In this document: one piece after another, positions 1-9,388 of the stretch | Layout of the letters: every line of letters begins with the position of its first letter | Position numbering within the stretch: the stretch's first letter is position 1 | Assembly: GCF_026013565.1 (NCBI RefSeq) | Contig: NZ_JAPDOB010000001.1 | Span: 1,204,178-1,268,177 of the forward strand | Direction: 5' to 3' | DNA: 64,000 nucleotides | From: Sphingomonas arvum | GTDB lineage: Bacteria; Pseudomonadota; Alphaproteobacteria; Sphingomonadales; Sphingomonadaceae | Made by a program: the position numbers and the translations under genes | The notes under the pieces: generated by a model | Seen by the model: the letters and a program-made list of their open reading frames with translations, nothing else | The model's database searches: none | Told to the model about the DNA's origin: nothing

Positions 1-306
1 ACTCGCATCATGCACATCGTTGCATGGCTGCTGACCCAACGGGCGGTGGAAAGCGGTGAGCTCCCGTCGGGGGTCGAGCGCCGGCCTGAGCGGCGGCTGG
101 GCCACGCGGCCGAAAGCGACCACGCCGTGGTTCAGCAACTGCCCCCATCGGCCCAGCGACTCGTGAATGCGAGCGTAGACCTTTATGCGCGCGTCAGTCG
201 GCTGGACGAGGACGGCTTCGACGAGGCACCCGTGCCGAGCCCAGCGCGGGCGCTGATGGGGCGGCTGGAGCGGGACCTTCGGCGCGGCAGCGGCGACTCG
301 CAATAG
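1..306 (+). CDS. DUF1465-family protein, C-terminal part (5' end outside window)
   Basis: The reading frame is open to the first base of the window, so this is the C-terminal ~101 codons of a longer gene. The segment MHIVAWLLTQRAVESGEL, followed by a charged linker and LVNASVDLYARVSRLDE, resembles from memory the second half of alphaproteobacterial DUF1465 proteins. In those, a helical TxRLMxVxxWLLxxRAV block is followed by an LYxRVxRLD block. The function of DUF1465 is unknown to me. The stop lies 39 bases before the alcohol dehydrogenase start on the same strand, so the two could be co-transcribed. The family call is from pattern memory only. Confidence 0.55.
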   Translation, partial: TRIMHIVAWLLTQRAVESGELPSGVERRPERRLGHAAESDHAVVQQLPPSAQRLVNASVDLYARVSRLDEDGFDEAPVPSPARALMGRLERDLRRGSGDSQ

Positions 307-345
307 GCGCTGGATTCCGCAGCGCCGGCGAGTAGGAGCGGGGCC

Positions 346-1491
346 ATGACCCCCTTCACTTTCTACCCTGGACCCCGGGTACTGAACGGCGCCGGGCGCA
401 GCGGCGAGCTGGTCGACAAGCTGCCGTTCGGGCCAGTGCTATTCGTGACCGACGCCGACGTTCGGCGGTTCGGACTGCCCGACGACCTGCTGGCGGCTCT
501 CGAGAGCAGCGGCCGGGCCGTCACCCTATTCGATGCCGTCGAAGCCGATCCGTCGAAGGCTACCCTCCTCGCCGCCGTGGAGCAGGGTCGGGTCGCCGGG
601 GCCGCCAGCGTCGTCGGGTTCGGCGGTGGCAGTCCGATGGACGTGGCCAAGCTCGCGGCCTACCTGCTCGGCTCCGGCGACGAGCTGGACAGCATCTGGG
701 GTGTCGGCCTGGTCAGGGGCATCCGCCTGCCGCTCGCCCTGGTTCCGACCACTGCCGGAACTGGCAGCGAGGCGACGCCGGTGGCGGTAATCACCGTGGA
801 AGGCGCCGAGAAGCGCGGCGTCAACAGCCCCGCACTGATCGCGGACTGGGCGGTCCTTGATGCCGAGCTGACTGTCGGTAAACCGCGTGCGCTCACCGCC
901 GCGACGGGGATCGATGCTATTGTCCATGCCGTGGAAGCATACACTTCGGCCAAGGCCAAGAACCCGTTGTCCGACATGTATGCGCGAGAGGCGTTGCGCC
1001 TGCTCGGCGCAAACCTGCTTGCCGCGTGCGAGCGGCCGCACGATCAGGACGCCCGCTCGGCGATGCTGCTGGGCGCCCACCTTGCGGGGCTCGCCTTTGC
1101 CAATGCGCCGGTGGCTGGGGTCCACGCGCTGGCTTACCCGCTCGGTGGCTTGCACCACTTGCCGCATGGCCTAAGCAACGCCCTGATGCTGCGCCATGTG
1201 CTGGCCTTCAACGCCGAAGCGGCGCGCGAACACTATGCCGAGCTAGCCGAGGTGCTGGAGCCCGATTGCGCGGGACAGAGCAATCAATCGAAAGCGGCGC
1301 TGCTGATCGAGCGATTGGATGAGCTGGTGACAGCCAGCGGCCTCCAGCCCCGCCTTCGCGATCACGGCATCGCATTCGAGCAGGCACCGCTGCTCGCGAG
1401 CGAGGCCATGAAGCAGCAGCGGCTGCTGGTGAACAATCCGGTTGAGATCCGCGAAGAGGACGCACGCCGGCTCTACGAGGCCGCCTGGTGA
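346..1491 (+). CDS. Iron-containing (group III) alcohol dehydrogenase
   Basis: This 381-aa protein has the usual length of Fe-ADH / maleylacetate-reductase-like NAD(P)-dependent dehydrogenases. The GGGSPMDVAK loop (about residues 91-100) binds the dinucleotide. Candidate metal ligands are D190, H194, H260 and H274, in the contexts GIDAIVHAVEAYTS and HALAYPLGG...LPHGLSNA. The family oxidises alcohols or reduces aldehydes or maleylacetate with Fe2+ or Zn2+; the substrate cannot be read from sequence. The ATG is preceded by an AGGAGCGG Shine-Dalgarno-like stretch. Its TGA overlaps the GTG start of the thioesterase gene (GTGA), implying translational coupling. Confidence 0.9.
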   Translation: MTPFTFYPGPRVLNGAGRSGELVDKLPFGPVLFVTDADVRRFGLPDDLLAALESSGRAVTLFDAVEADPSKATLLAAVEQGRVAGAASVVGFGGGSPMDVAKLAAYLLGSGDELDSIWGVGLVRGIRLPLALVPTTAGTGSEATPVAVITVEGAEKRGVNSPALIADWAVLDAELTVGKPRALTAATGIDAIVHAVEAYTSAKAKNPLSDMYAREALRLLGANLLAACERPHDQDARSAMLLGAHLAGLAFANAPVAGVHALAYPLGGLHHLPHGLSNALMLRHVLAFNAEAAREHYAELAEVLEPDCAGQSNQSKAALLIERLDELVTASGLQPRLRDHGIAFEQAPLLASEAMKQQRLLVNNPVEIREEDARRLYEAAW

Positions 1492-1919
1492 GCCGGCCAA
1501 CGGCCCCGATCCGAGCCGACTTCCGCCATTGGCAACGGTTCACGACGCGGTGGGCCGACAACGACGCCTACGGGCACGTCAACAACACGGTTTATTACCA
1601 GTGGTTCGATAGTGCGGTGAACGCCTGGCTCGTTGGTCAGGGGCTGCTCAACATCGTTGCCGGCGATCCCATTGCCTTGGTGGTGGAGACCCGCTGCAGC
1701 TACTTCGCCGGGCTCGAGTTCCCCGGCGACGTCGAGGTCGGCCTAGCCATTGCTGAGCTCGGTCGTTCGTCGGTGCGCTACCGCATCGGGGTGTTTGCTC
1801 CCGCCCACGATCACCCGGCCGCGGCCGGCGAGTTCGTCCATGTCGCCGTCGAACGGGCAGGGCGCCGTCCCACCCCCTGGCCAGAGGCCTGGCGCGCCGC
1901 CTTCGCCACTATCAGCTAG
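1488..1919 (+). CDS. Acyl-CoA thioesterase, 4HBT/YbgC-like hotdog fold
   Basis: A 143-aa single hotdog domain. The N-terminal motif WADNDAYGHVNNTVYYQWFD is the signature of 4-hydroxybenzoyl-CoA thioesterase/FadM-type enzymes, where the Asp before YGHVNN acts in thioester hydrolysis. These are small cytoplasmic enzymes that cleave acyl-CoA or aryl-CoA. The start is a GTG sharing bases with the TGA of the upstream alcohol dehydrogenase, so the pair forms a coupled two-gene operon, possibly acting on the same carbon compound (inference). Its 3' end overlaps the convergent nitronate monooxygenase by 8 bases. Confidence 0.85.
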   Translation: MSRPTAPIRADFRHWQRFTTRWADNDAYGHVNNTVYYQWFDSAVNAWLVGQGLLNIVAGDPIALVVETRCSYFAGLEFPGDVEVGLAIAELGRSSVRYRIGVFAPAHDHPAAAGEFVHVAVERAGRRPTPWPEAWRAAFATIS

Positions 1920-2874
1920 CGCAGAGCTGCGCCTTGGCGGCCTGATACTCCGCGGTCCATCGCCCGATCAGTTCGGCCGCGGGCTGGACCTTGTCGATGA
2001 CGCCGATGCCCTGGCCCGACCCCCAGATGTCGCGCCACGCCTTGGCGCCGGACGAGCCGGCGAAGGTCATCGCTTCCGGCCCGCTGCTAGGCAGGTTGTC
2101 GGGGTCAAGTCCGGCGTTCTCAATCGAGGAGCGCAGGTAGTTGCCGTGAATGCCGGTGAACAGGTTGGAGTAGACGATATCTCCCGCGCCGCCCTCGACG
2201 ATACCCTGCTTGTACTCGTCGCTGGCGCGCGCTTCGTTGGTGGCGATGAATGGCGAGCCGACGTAGGCGAAATCGGCGCCCATCGCCTGCGCCGCCAGGA
2301 TAGCGCCGCCGGTGGCGATCGAGCCCGACAGCGCCAGCGGGCCGTCGAACCAGCGACGAATCTCCGCCACCAGCGCGAACGGCGACCAGCGGCCCGCATG
2401 GCCACCAGCGCCCGCCGCAACCGCGATCAGCCCGTCCGCACCCTTTTCGATCGCCTTGCGCGCATAGCGGTCGTCGATCACGTCGTGCAGGGTGATCCCG
2501 CCCCAGTCGTGCACGGCGTGGTTGAGCTCTTCGCGCGCCCCCAATGAGGTGATCACGACCGGCACCTTCCACTTGGCGCAGGTCGCAACGTCCTCCTCGA
2601 ACCGTTCATTGGAGCGGTGCACGATCTGGTTCACGGCATAGGGCGCGGCGGGCCGGTCGGGATCCGTGCGGTCGTGCTCCGCCAGTGCCTCGGTGATCTC
2701 GTGCAGCCACTCGTCCAGCTGGCTCTGCGGCCGCGCGTTCAGCGCGGGAAAGCTGCCCACCACGCCCGCCTTGCATTGGGCGATCACCAGCGCGGGATTG
2801 GAAACGATGAAAAGCGGCGCCCCGATCACGGGCAGGCGCAGGCGTTGGAGAACGGCGGGCACGGACATCGACAA
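1912..2874 (-). CDS. Nitronate monooxygenase (2-nitropropane dioxygenase family)
   Basis: A 320-aa FMN-dependent TIM-barrel protein. The N-terminal LPVIGAPLFIVSNPALVIAQ and the later AVAAGAGGHAG and LSGSIATGGAILAAQAMGADFAYVGSPF segments match the NMO family phosphate- and flavin-binding loops. Members oxidise alkyl nitronates and protect against propionate-3-nitronate. Some relatives are enoyl reductases, so the exact reaction is less sure than the fold. The gene is convergent with the thioesterase and divergent from the large hybrid kinase. Confidence 0.88.
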   Translation of the reverse strand: MSMSVPAVLQRLRLPVIGAPLFIVSNPALVIAQCKAGVVGSFPALNARPQSQLDEWLHEITEALAEHDRTDPDRPAAPYAVNQIVHRSNERFEEDVATCAKWKVPVVITSLGAREELNHAVHDWGGITLHDVIDDRYARKAIEKGADGLIAVAAGAGGHAGRWSPFALVAEIRRWFDGPLALSGSIATGGAILAAQAMGADFAYVGSPFIATNEARASDEYKQGIVEGGAGDIVYSNLFTGIHGNYLRSSIENAGLDPDNLPSSGPEAMTFAGSSGAKAWRDIWGSGQGIGVIDKVQPAAELIGRWTAEYQAAKAQLCAS

Positions 2875-3001
2875 CTATCTCCCGGAACGGTGGCTGCAGC
2901 TACCAACGGCTTGCAGCGGTGGCAAACCGCCGTAGGACCTATCGCGACCGAAGATCGTTACGGCAATGCGCCCAGGAGGGCGCGAGCGGGAACTCTTGAG
3001 C

Positions 3002-6000
3002 ATGGATGACATCACCCGACTTCGCGGCTCGGCCTCGGCCGGGGATCCGCTGGGGATGTGGCAGACCCTCGCCGATAATCTTCCGCAGCTCGCATGGATC
3101 GCCGGGCCGGACGGGAACTTCGAGTGGTTCAACCGCCGCTGGCACGAATATGTGGGCGAGGCCGGCGACACCCCGGGGACGGTCTGGAGCCTTGTCGATC
3201 CGGAGCAGCGGCAGCGCGCACTGGACGGCTGGTCCGCCGCCAGGGCGGCCGAGACGCCGTGGGAAGACGTGATCGCACTGCGTGGTCGCAGTGGAGAATA
3301 TCGCCACTTCCTCAGCCGGGCGAACCCGGCGCGCGACCCGAACGGGCGGATCATCCACTGGGTGGGCACGCACACGGACGTAACGGCGCTGCGCGGGGCG
3401 CGGCGGCGCGACCGCTTCCTGATCAGGCTCGACGAAGGCCTGCGCGGGCTGGGCGATCCTGCCGCGATCAAGAAGATGGCGGTGGATCTTCTCGGCTCTG
3501 AACTGCAGGCCAGTCGGGTGCTCTATTCTGCGCCCGACGTCTGGCGCCGCGAGTTCACGGTTCACGAGGAATTCCTGTCGGCAGGGGTTTCATCGATCGC
3601 CGGGACGCATGTGCTTCCGACGGAGGTCTTTGCCGCCTACGTGAAGGGCGACCCGGTCGTCGTCGAGGATTGTTGCCGCGACCCCCTGTTCAGCGAGGCA
3701 GCGAATGATCCTGCCGCCGTGGCGCTGGCGATCCGGGCCGTGCTTGACGTGCCGCTGGTCCTTGATGGCGAGCTGAAGGGTATCCTGTCGGTTCACGATA
3801 TCGCACCGCGCCGGTGGACCGCCGACGAGGTCGATCTGGTCGCGGCGACGGCCAACCGCACCTGGCAAGCCGTGGAGCGCGCCCGGGCCGAAGCCGAGGC
3901 AAGAGCGGCGGCCGAGGAGATCACGGCCATCTACGAAAGCGCGCCCGTCGGCCTGACAGTGCTGGATCGCGATCTTCGCTACGTGCGGATCAACGAGCGT
4001 CTGGCCGAGATGAACGGCCTTCCTGCCGCCGAGCACATCGGCCGGTCGGTGCGGGAGGTGGTGCCCGAATTGGCCGACCAGGCGGAGGTGACCCTGCGCG
4101 AGGTGCTGGCTGGGCGTGAGATCTGGGGGCTGGAAATAAGCGGGTCGACCCGCGCCGAGCCGGACCTGGTCAAGACTTGGCGCGAGAACTGGCTGCCGCT
4201 GCGGCGGGCGGACGGCGAGATCATCGGTGTGGCGATCTCCGCTGAGGACGTCTCTCGGGAAAAGGCTTCGGACCGGCTGCTGCGCGACAGCGAGGAACGC
4301 TTCCGCTTTACGCTGGAAGCGGCCAACGGCATCGGAACATGGGACTGGGATGTCCCGAAGGACGTGGTGTTCACCAGTGCCCAGTTCGCGCGCATGTACG
4401 GGGTCGATCCGGAGCGCGGGGCCAAGGGTCTGCCGGTTCGCGAGTATCTGGATGCAATCCATCCCGACGATCGGGCGAGCGTCCAGGAACTGATCGCCGA
4501 AGCGGTCGCCAGCGGAGTAGACTACAGGGCTGAGTACCGCATTCTGTCAACGGACGGCACGGTTCATTGGGTTATCGCCAGAGGGCGTTGCCTCATGGGT
4601 GAAGACGGGAATCCGATCCGCTTCCCCGGTGTGACCTTCGACATCACTGACCGCCGCCGCGTCGAGGAGCAGCTTCGCGAGACCTCGGTCCGCCTCAATG
4701 CCATTCTCGACAATACCAGCATGGCGGTCTTCCTGTTGGACGCTGAGCAGCGTTGCACCTTCGCCAATGCGGCCGCCGAGAAGCTGACGGGCTATAGCGC
4801 CGCCGAGCTGCTCGGGCGACCGTTGCAAAGCGTCGTGCACCGGATGCTGCCGGACGGAACGCCCTACCAGCCCGAGCAGAGCCTGTTTCGCCGGGCCTTC
4901 ACCGAACGCGCGCAGACCCGCGGCGAGAAATTGTTCGTCGCTCCGGACGGAAGCTTCTACCCGATCGCCTTCACGGCCAGCCCGTTGCTTGATGCGTCGG
5001 GCCAAGCGCTGGGTACGGTCGTTGAGGCACGCAACATCGCCGAGGAGAAGGCGCAGAACGCGGCTCTCCGGGCGAGCGAGGAACGATATCGCGCCTTGTT
5101 CGAGTCGATGGAGCAGGGCTTCTGCGTAATCGAGGTCATGTTCGACGGCGACCAAGCGATCGATCACCGATTCATCGAGATCAATCCGGCCTTCAGCAAG
5201 CAGAGCGGGCTGCCGCCAGAGGTCCTCGGCAAATCCATCCGCGAGGCGGTGCCCGACCTGGAGGAAAGCTGGTTCCGGCGATACGGAAACATCGCGGTGA
5301 GCGGGCAATCCGAGCGCTTCGTGCAAGAAGCCGCGGCCCTTGGCCGCTGGTTCGAGGTCTATGGGTTCCGCATCGGCGACCCAGCCGACCGGCACGTCGC
5401 CATCCTCTTTACGGACGTGACCGATCGGGTGCAGCACGAACGAGATCTGCAGCTGCGGTTGAATGCCATTCCGCAGATGGTGTGGTCGACGCGCCCGGAC
5501 GGATTCCACGACTTCTACAATGATCGCTGGTACGAGTTCACGGGCACACCAAATGGCTCGACAGACGGTGAGGGCTGGACCGGGATGTTCCATCCCGACG
5601 ATCAGCCCGCAGCGCGGGAGCGTTGGCGCCGCTCGCTTGCGTCTGGCGAGCCGTATGAAATCGAATACCGCCTGCGGCACCATAGCGGTCAGTATCGGTG
5701 GGTGCTTGGTCGAGCGCTGCCGATCCGCGACGAGAACGACGCCATCGTGCGCTGGATGGGCACCTGCACCGACATCCACGATGCCGTGGAAGCCCGGAAG
5801 GCGCTGACCGAATCCGAGGCTCGCCTGCGCGCAGTGATCGACGCTGCTCCTGTGGGCCTGGTGTTCGCCGACGCCTCCGGCCAGATCACCGGCGGCAACA
5901 ATCGTGTCGAGGAAATCTTGGGGCACCCCGTCCTGCCATCCAAGGACGTTGCGTCGTACAATGAGTGGATCGGCTTCCATGAGGATGGTCGGCGGGTCGA

Positions 6001-7393
6001 GGGCCACGAATATCCGCTTGGCCGGGTCCTGTCGGAGAACCTTTCTTCCGCTGAGCTCCTGACCCACTATCGCCGCGGCGACGGAACCATGACCTGGATC
6101 TGGTTCTCGGCTGCGCCCGTGCGCGACCTTGAGGGCAAGGTCATCGGCGGGGTGGTCGCCTCCGTCAACGTCGACCGGGAGAAGCGCCTTACTGAAAGCC
6201 TCGAGCGGGAAGTCGAAAAGGTCGTTGCCGAACGCGAAGCGGCGCAGGAAGCTTTGCGGCAGAGCCAGAAACTTGAGGCCATGGGCCAGCTCACCGGGGG
6301 CGTTGCGCACGACTTCAACAACCTGCTGACCCCGATCATCGGCAGCCTCGACCTGCTCCAGCGCAAGCCGATCGGCGACGCCCGGATGCAACGCCTGATC
6401 GACGGCGCACTTCAATCCGCCGAGCGCGCCAAGACCCTCGTACAGCGACTGCTGGCCTTTGCTCGGCGCCAGCCGTTGCAGCCGACCGCCGTGGATGTCG
6501 GCCGGATTGTGACCGACATGGCAGACCTTGTCGCCCGCACGTCCGGGCCACGGGTGCGGGTTGATGTCGACGTGCCGCCCGAGCTGCCCCCCGCCCGGGC
6601 CGACTCCAACCAGCTTGAGATGGCGCTGCTCAACCTCAGCGTGAACGCGCGTGACGCCATGCCCGATGGCGGAACCCTGTCGATCAGCCTTCGCCAGGTC
6701 GACGAACCGCCCGCCGACTTGCCGGAACTCGGCCGTCGACCGCATGTGGTGCTATCCGTTGCCGACAACGGGAGGGGCATGGACGAGGAAACGTTGGCCC
6801 GCTGCATCGAGCCGTTCTTTTCGACCAAAGGTGTCGGCAAGGGCACGGGCCTTGGTCTATCGATGGTCCACGGCCTTGCTGCGCAGCTCGGCGGAGCGCT
6901 CCGCATCACCAGCCGCGAAGGGGTCGGCACCGCTATCGAGCTCTGGCTTCCAGTCTCCAGCGACGAAGTATCGACTGGTGACGAAGATCGGCCGGCGGCC
7001 CGTGATGCTGGCCGGGGCCTCGTCCTGCTGGTCGACGACGAGGATCTCGTGCGTGAGTCCACGGCCTCCATGCTCGCTGATCTCGGCTACGAGGTTGTCG
7101 AGGCAGGCTCGGCCGAGCAGGCGCTCCGGATGGTCAAGGACGGACTCCGGCCCGACCTGCTTGTGTCCGACCACCTGATGCCGGGGCTGAGCGGCACCGA
7201 CCTCGCCGTCCGGCTGCGCGGCCGCATGCCCGGCCTCCCAGTCCTGATCGTGTCGGGCTACGCCGACGTCGACGGGCTTGCTCCGGCCTTTCCTCGCTTG
7301 GCCAAGCCTTTCCGCCAGGCCGATCTCGCCGCCAGCGTCGGCGCGCTCCGCGGCGAGCGGGCGGTCAGCCCCAGCGCGGGCTCAACGGAGTAG
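3002..7393 (+). CDS. Multi-PAS/GAF hybrid sensor histidine kinase with C-terminal receiver
   Basis: About 1463 aa from the ATG at 3002; an in-frame ATG at 2966 is the alternative. No transmembrane segment is evident, so this is probably a soluble sensor. Order: PAS (about 25-135), GAF (140-300), then six further PAS/PAC units (about 305-1060), several with WDWD and DITxRR-type ends. A short coiled coil is followed by HisKA with phospho-acceptor H1103 in GVAHDFNNLL, and HATPase_c with N-box and DNGRGMD and GKGTGLGLS motifs. A REC domain has phospho-accepting D1390 in LVSDHLMPG. The kinase core is almost identical to that of the kinase at 15186-18758. The signal is unknown; a BLUF protein lies elsewhere in the window but nothing links them. 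Confidence 0.9.
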   Translation: MDDITRLRGSASAGDPLGMWQTLADNLPQLAWIAGPDGNFEWFNRRWHEYVGEAGDTPGTVWSLVDPEQRQRALDGWSAARAAETPWEDVIALRGRSGEYRHFLSRANPARDPNGRIIHWVGTHTDVTALRGARRRDRFLIRLDEGLRGLGDPAAIKKMAVDLLGSELQASRVLYSAPDVWRREFTVHEEFLSAGVSSIAGTHVLPTEVFAAYVKGDPVVVEDCCRDPLFSEAANDPAAVALAIRAVLDVPLVLDGELKGILSVHDIAPRRWTADEVDLVAATANRTWQAVERARAEAEARAAAEEITAIYESAPVGLTVLDRDLRYVRINERLAEMNGLPAAEHIGRSVREVVPELADQAEVTLREVLAGREIWGLEISGSTRAEPDLVKTWRENWLPLRRADGEIIGVAISAEDVSREKASDRLLRDSEERFRFTLEAANGIGTWDWDVPKDVVFTSAQFARMYGVDPERGAKGLPVREYLDAIHPDDRASVQELIAEAVASGVDYRAEYRILSTDGTVHWVIARGRCLMGEDGNPIRFPGVTFDITDRRRVEEQLRETSVRLNAILDNTSMAVFLLDAEQRCTFANAAAEKLTGYSAAELLGRPLQSVVHRMLPDGTPYQPEQSLFRRAFTERAQTRGEKLFVAPDGSFYPIAFTASPLLDASGQALGTVVEARNIAEEKAQNAALRASEERYRALFESMEQGFCVIEVMFDGDQAIDHRFIEINPAFSKQSGLPPEVLGKSIREAVPDLEESWFRRYGNIAVSGQSERFVQEAAALGRWFEVYGFRIGDPADRHVAILFTDVTDRVQHERDLQLRLNAIPQMVWSTRPDGFHDFYNDRWYEFTGTPNGSTDGEGWTGMFHPDDQPAARERWRRSLASGEPYEIEYRLRHHSGQYRWVLGRALPIRDENDAIVRWMGTCTDIHDAVEARKALTESEARLRAVIDAAPVGLVFADASGQITGGNNRVEEILGHPVLPSKDVASYNEWIGFHEDGRRVEGHEYPLGRVLSENLSSAELLTHYRRGDGTMTWIWFSAAPVRDLEGKVIGGVVASVNVDREKRLTESLEREVEKVVAEREAAQEALRQSQKLEAMGQLTGGVAHDFNNLLTPIIGSLDLLQRKPIGDARMQRLIDGALQSAERAKTLVQRLLAFARRQPLQPTAVDVGRIVTDMADLVARTSGPRVRVDVDVPPELPPARADSNQLEMALLNLSVNARDAMPDGGTLSISLRQVDEPPADLPELGRRPHVVLSVADNGRGMDEETLARCIEPFFSTKGVGKGTGLGLSMVHGLAAQLGGALRITSREGVGTAIELWLPVSSDEVSTGDEDRPAARDAGRGLVLLVDDEDLVRESTASMLADLGYEVVEAGSAEQALRMVKDGLRPDLLVSDHLMPGLSGTDLAVRLRGRMPGLPVLIVSGYADVDGLAPAFPRLAKPFRQADLAASVGALRGERAVSPSAGSTE

Positions 7394-7436
7394 GCAAGGA
7401 AGGCAGCGCTACCACGCGACTGAGGTACGCGCCGCT

Positions 7437-8639
7437 TCAGCTGGCGAGGCGCCGATCGAGGGCCGCGTGCAGCAGGGCGTCCAATGCGTTCGCCACGCTC
7501 TCTATCGAGAAGCGCTGCTCGACCAATTCGCGGCCGTGGTGACCCAGGGTACGGCGCAGGGCCGGATCGTCGCGGAGCCGCCCGATTGCCGCCGCGAGCA
7601 TCGCGACATTTTCGCTCGGAAACAGCAAGCCGACGGCCGGTCCCTCGCTCGCCAACATGTCCGCCAGCCCCTGTGCCGTGGAGCCAATCACCGGCAACCC
7701 GCACGCCATGGCTTCCAGCGGCGCCACCGGCATGCCTTCGATCCGCGACGCCGAGACATAGACGTCTGAGGCCGATAGCCAGCGGCGGATGAACTCTCGA
7801 TCGTTGGTGTAGGTATCGATCCATCGCACGCCGGTTCGCCCCTCAACCATGGTCGCGAGCTGCTCGCGATCCTGACCGGACCCGATCAGCACCAGCTCGC
7901 CCGGTCCGGTCCAGGCGGCGAGCAAGAGGTCCAGCCCCTTGCGGTGAATGTCGATACGGCCGTGCGTGACGGCGACGAAAGTGTCGTTCGCCAGCCCGAG
8001 CGCCGCGCGCGCCTCTGCCGGCGGGAACGGCCGCCATTCCTGGACGTCGATAGGGTTGGGGATGTTAGCCACCCGGGCGCGCCGATAAGCCGCAGCGACC
8101 CGCTCGCGCTCGGCCGACGCGGCGATGATCAGGCCGGCAGCCTCCGCGATCGAGCGCGCTCTGATCAGGCGTTCGACCCGAGACAGGGTGCGGTCGCCGC
8201 CCTGGAAGGTAGCGAACACCGGCACCCGCAGGGACCGGCCGAGCGCTACCAGGGCGTCGAATTGCGGTCGTTCATAGTCCTGCACGAGGAGGGCGTGGCA
8301 GCGCTCCTGCCGCAGCACTTGGCGAAAGGCGCGCAGGGGAGTCGCCCGCCATTGCCGAATTGCCTGCCGGCTGGGACTCGCGGTCCCCTGGCTCGAGTAG
8401 CCCGGCACCAGCCAGATCGGCGCGCCTGTGGCGGCATGCGTCAATCGCTCGACCTGCCGCACGGTGGAGGACGGAGCCAGCACGAGCGGCGACCAGCCCG
8501 CCTGCTGCAGCGCCTCGACATAGCCGAACAGCCACCCTCCGGACATGTCTTGCGCCAACTGGTGGACTGTCAGGCCGATGGGATCGAGGAAGTCTTCGAT
8601 CACGTCGCCCCACGGAATGATGGCGACGACCTTATTCAT
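7437..8639 (-). CDS. Glycosyltransferase family 4
   Basis: 400 aa from the ATG at 8639 (MNKVVAIIPWGDVIEDFL). That ATG overlaps the TGA of the methyltransferase gene (ATGA). GT-B fold: the C-terminal half has AVTHGRIDIHRKGLDLLLAA and the E-x7-E signature EGMPVAPLEAMACGLPVIGS, which binds the nucleotide-sugar donor in retaining GT4 enzymes. It is the last gene of the five-gene minus-strand glycan operon and presumably adds a sugar to the same polymer or glycolipid. It ends 44 bases from the convergent kinase gene. Confidence 0.88.
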   Translation of the reverse strand: MNKVVAIIPWGDVIEDFLDPIGLTVHQLAQDMSGGWLFGYVEALQQAGWSPLVLAPSSTVRQVERLTHAATGAPIWLVPGYSSQGTASPSRQAIRQWRATPLRAFRQVLRQERCHALLVQDYERPQFDALVALGRSLRVPVFATFQGGDRTLSRVERLIRARSIAEAAGLIIAASAERERVAAAYRRARVANIPNPIDVQEWRPFPPAEARAALGLANDTFVAVTHGRIDIHRKGLDLLLAAWTGPGELVLIGSGQDREQLATMVEGRTGVRWIDTYTNDREFIRRWLSASDVYVSASRIEGMPVAPLEAMACGLPVIGSTAQGLADMLASEGPAVGLLFPSENVAMLAAAIGRLRDDPALRRTLGHHGRELVEQRFSIESVANALDALLHAALDRRLAS

Positions 8640-9388
8640 TTGCGCCAGGCCAGCGCTATTTCCGTCCCCTTGGTGCGGTTTCCGTGCAGCGCATAGGCGC
8701 CCAGCACCAGCGGCGCTGCCGCCGCATAGAGCAGGGTGCGCGACCGGCGGCCCAGCCGAGAGAAGGCGACATCGTGGTAGAAGGCCGTTGCGGCGTTGAT
8801 GAAGCTGGCACTGGCAACCGGCGCCGCTCCGAACAGCTTCGTCAACTCCTCCACCGTGTAGCCACGACGGACGTGGCCCCACTCGTCCATCAACTCGCGC
8901 TCGTGCGGGGCATGGCGGCGCAGCCAGCCGTACATTGGGTAATGCCAATCCGCCGCCGGCGTACTGACCAGCACGAAACCGCCTGGGCGAGTGACCCTCA
9001 GTGCTTCCGCGGCGGCCTGCTCGTGCTCGAGGATATGTTCCAGCACATCGAACAGAGTGACGACCGTAAAATGCTCATCCGCGAAGGGCAGGGCGCGGGC
9101 ATCGCCGCACACGAAGCGGTTTCGGGCACCCGCAGGTTGATTGGCCGCATATTGCGGGTCGAGGTCGAGCGTCGTGACATCCGCGCCAGGGTAGAGCATC
9201 GCGGCCAGTCCGCTCCGCCCGCCGCCGATCTCCAGCACCCGATCGTCGGGCCCGAGCGAAGGCGGCGCGATGCGGTGGATGGCGCGCATCTTCTCGCGGT
9301 AGAACAGGCCCTCCGTCCAGCCGTGCGGAAAGGGATTGCCCGCCAGGAAGGGGCGCAAGCGCGCGCGTGCAATCACAGCTTCTGCCAT
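8636..9388 (-). CDS. Class I SAM-dependent methyltransferase
   Basis: 250 aa from the ATG at 9388, which lies inside the 3' end of the upstream GT2 gene (16-base overlap). SAM-binding motif I is VLEIGGGRSGLAA, followed by the acidic VTTLDLDPQ and a CGDARALPF loop. EVLEHILEHEQ-type residues (LFDVLEHILEH) mark a Methyltransf_11/23-type fold. In a glycan cluster it may methylate a sugar or a polyprenyl-linked intermediate (inference). A C-terminal hydrophobic stretch near LLYAAAAPLVLGAYAL could associate with the membrane. Confidence 0.82.
   Translation of the reverse strand: MAEAVIARARLRPFLAGNPFPHGWTEGLFYREKMRAIHRIAPPSLGPDDRVLEIGGGRSGLAAMLYPGADVTTLDLDPQYAANQPAGARNRFVCGDARALPFADEHFTVVTLFDVLEHILEHEQAAAEALRVTRPGGFVLVSTPAADWHYPMYGWLRRHAPHERELMDEWGHVRRGYTVEELTKLFGAAPVASASFINAATAFYHDVAFSRLGRRSRTLLYAAAAPLVLGAYALHGNRTKGTEIALAWRK

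Noticed and set aside
4547-6745. A 732-codon open frame on the minus strand opposite the first hybrid kinase
   Set aside because: It lies wholly antisense to clear PAS and HisKA coding sequence and has no recognisable domain; long antisense frames are common in GC-rich genes.
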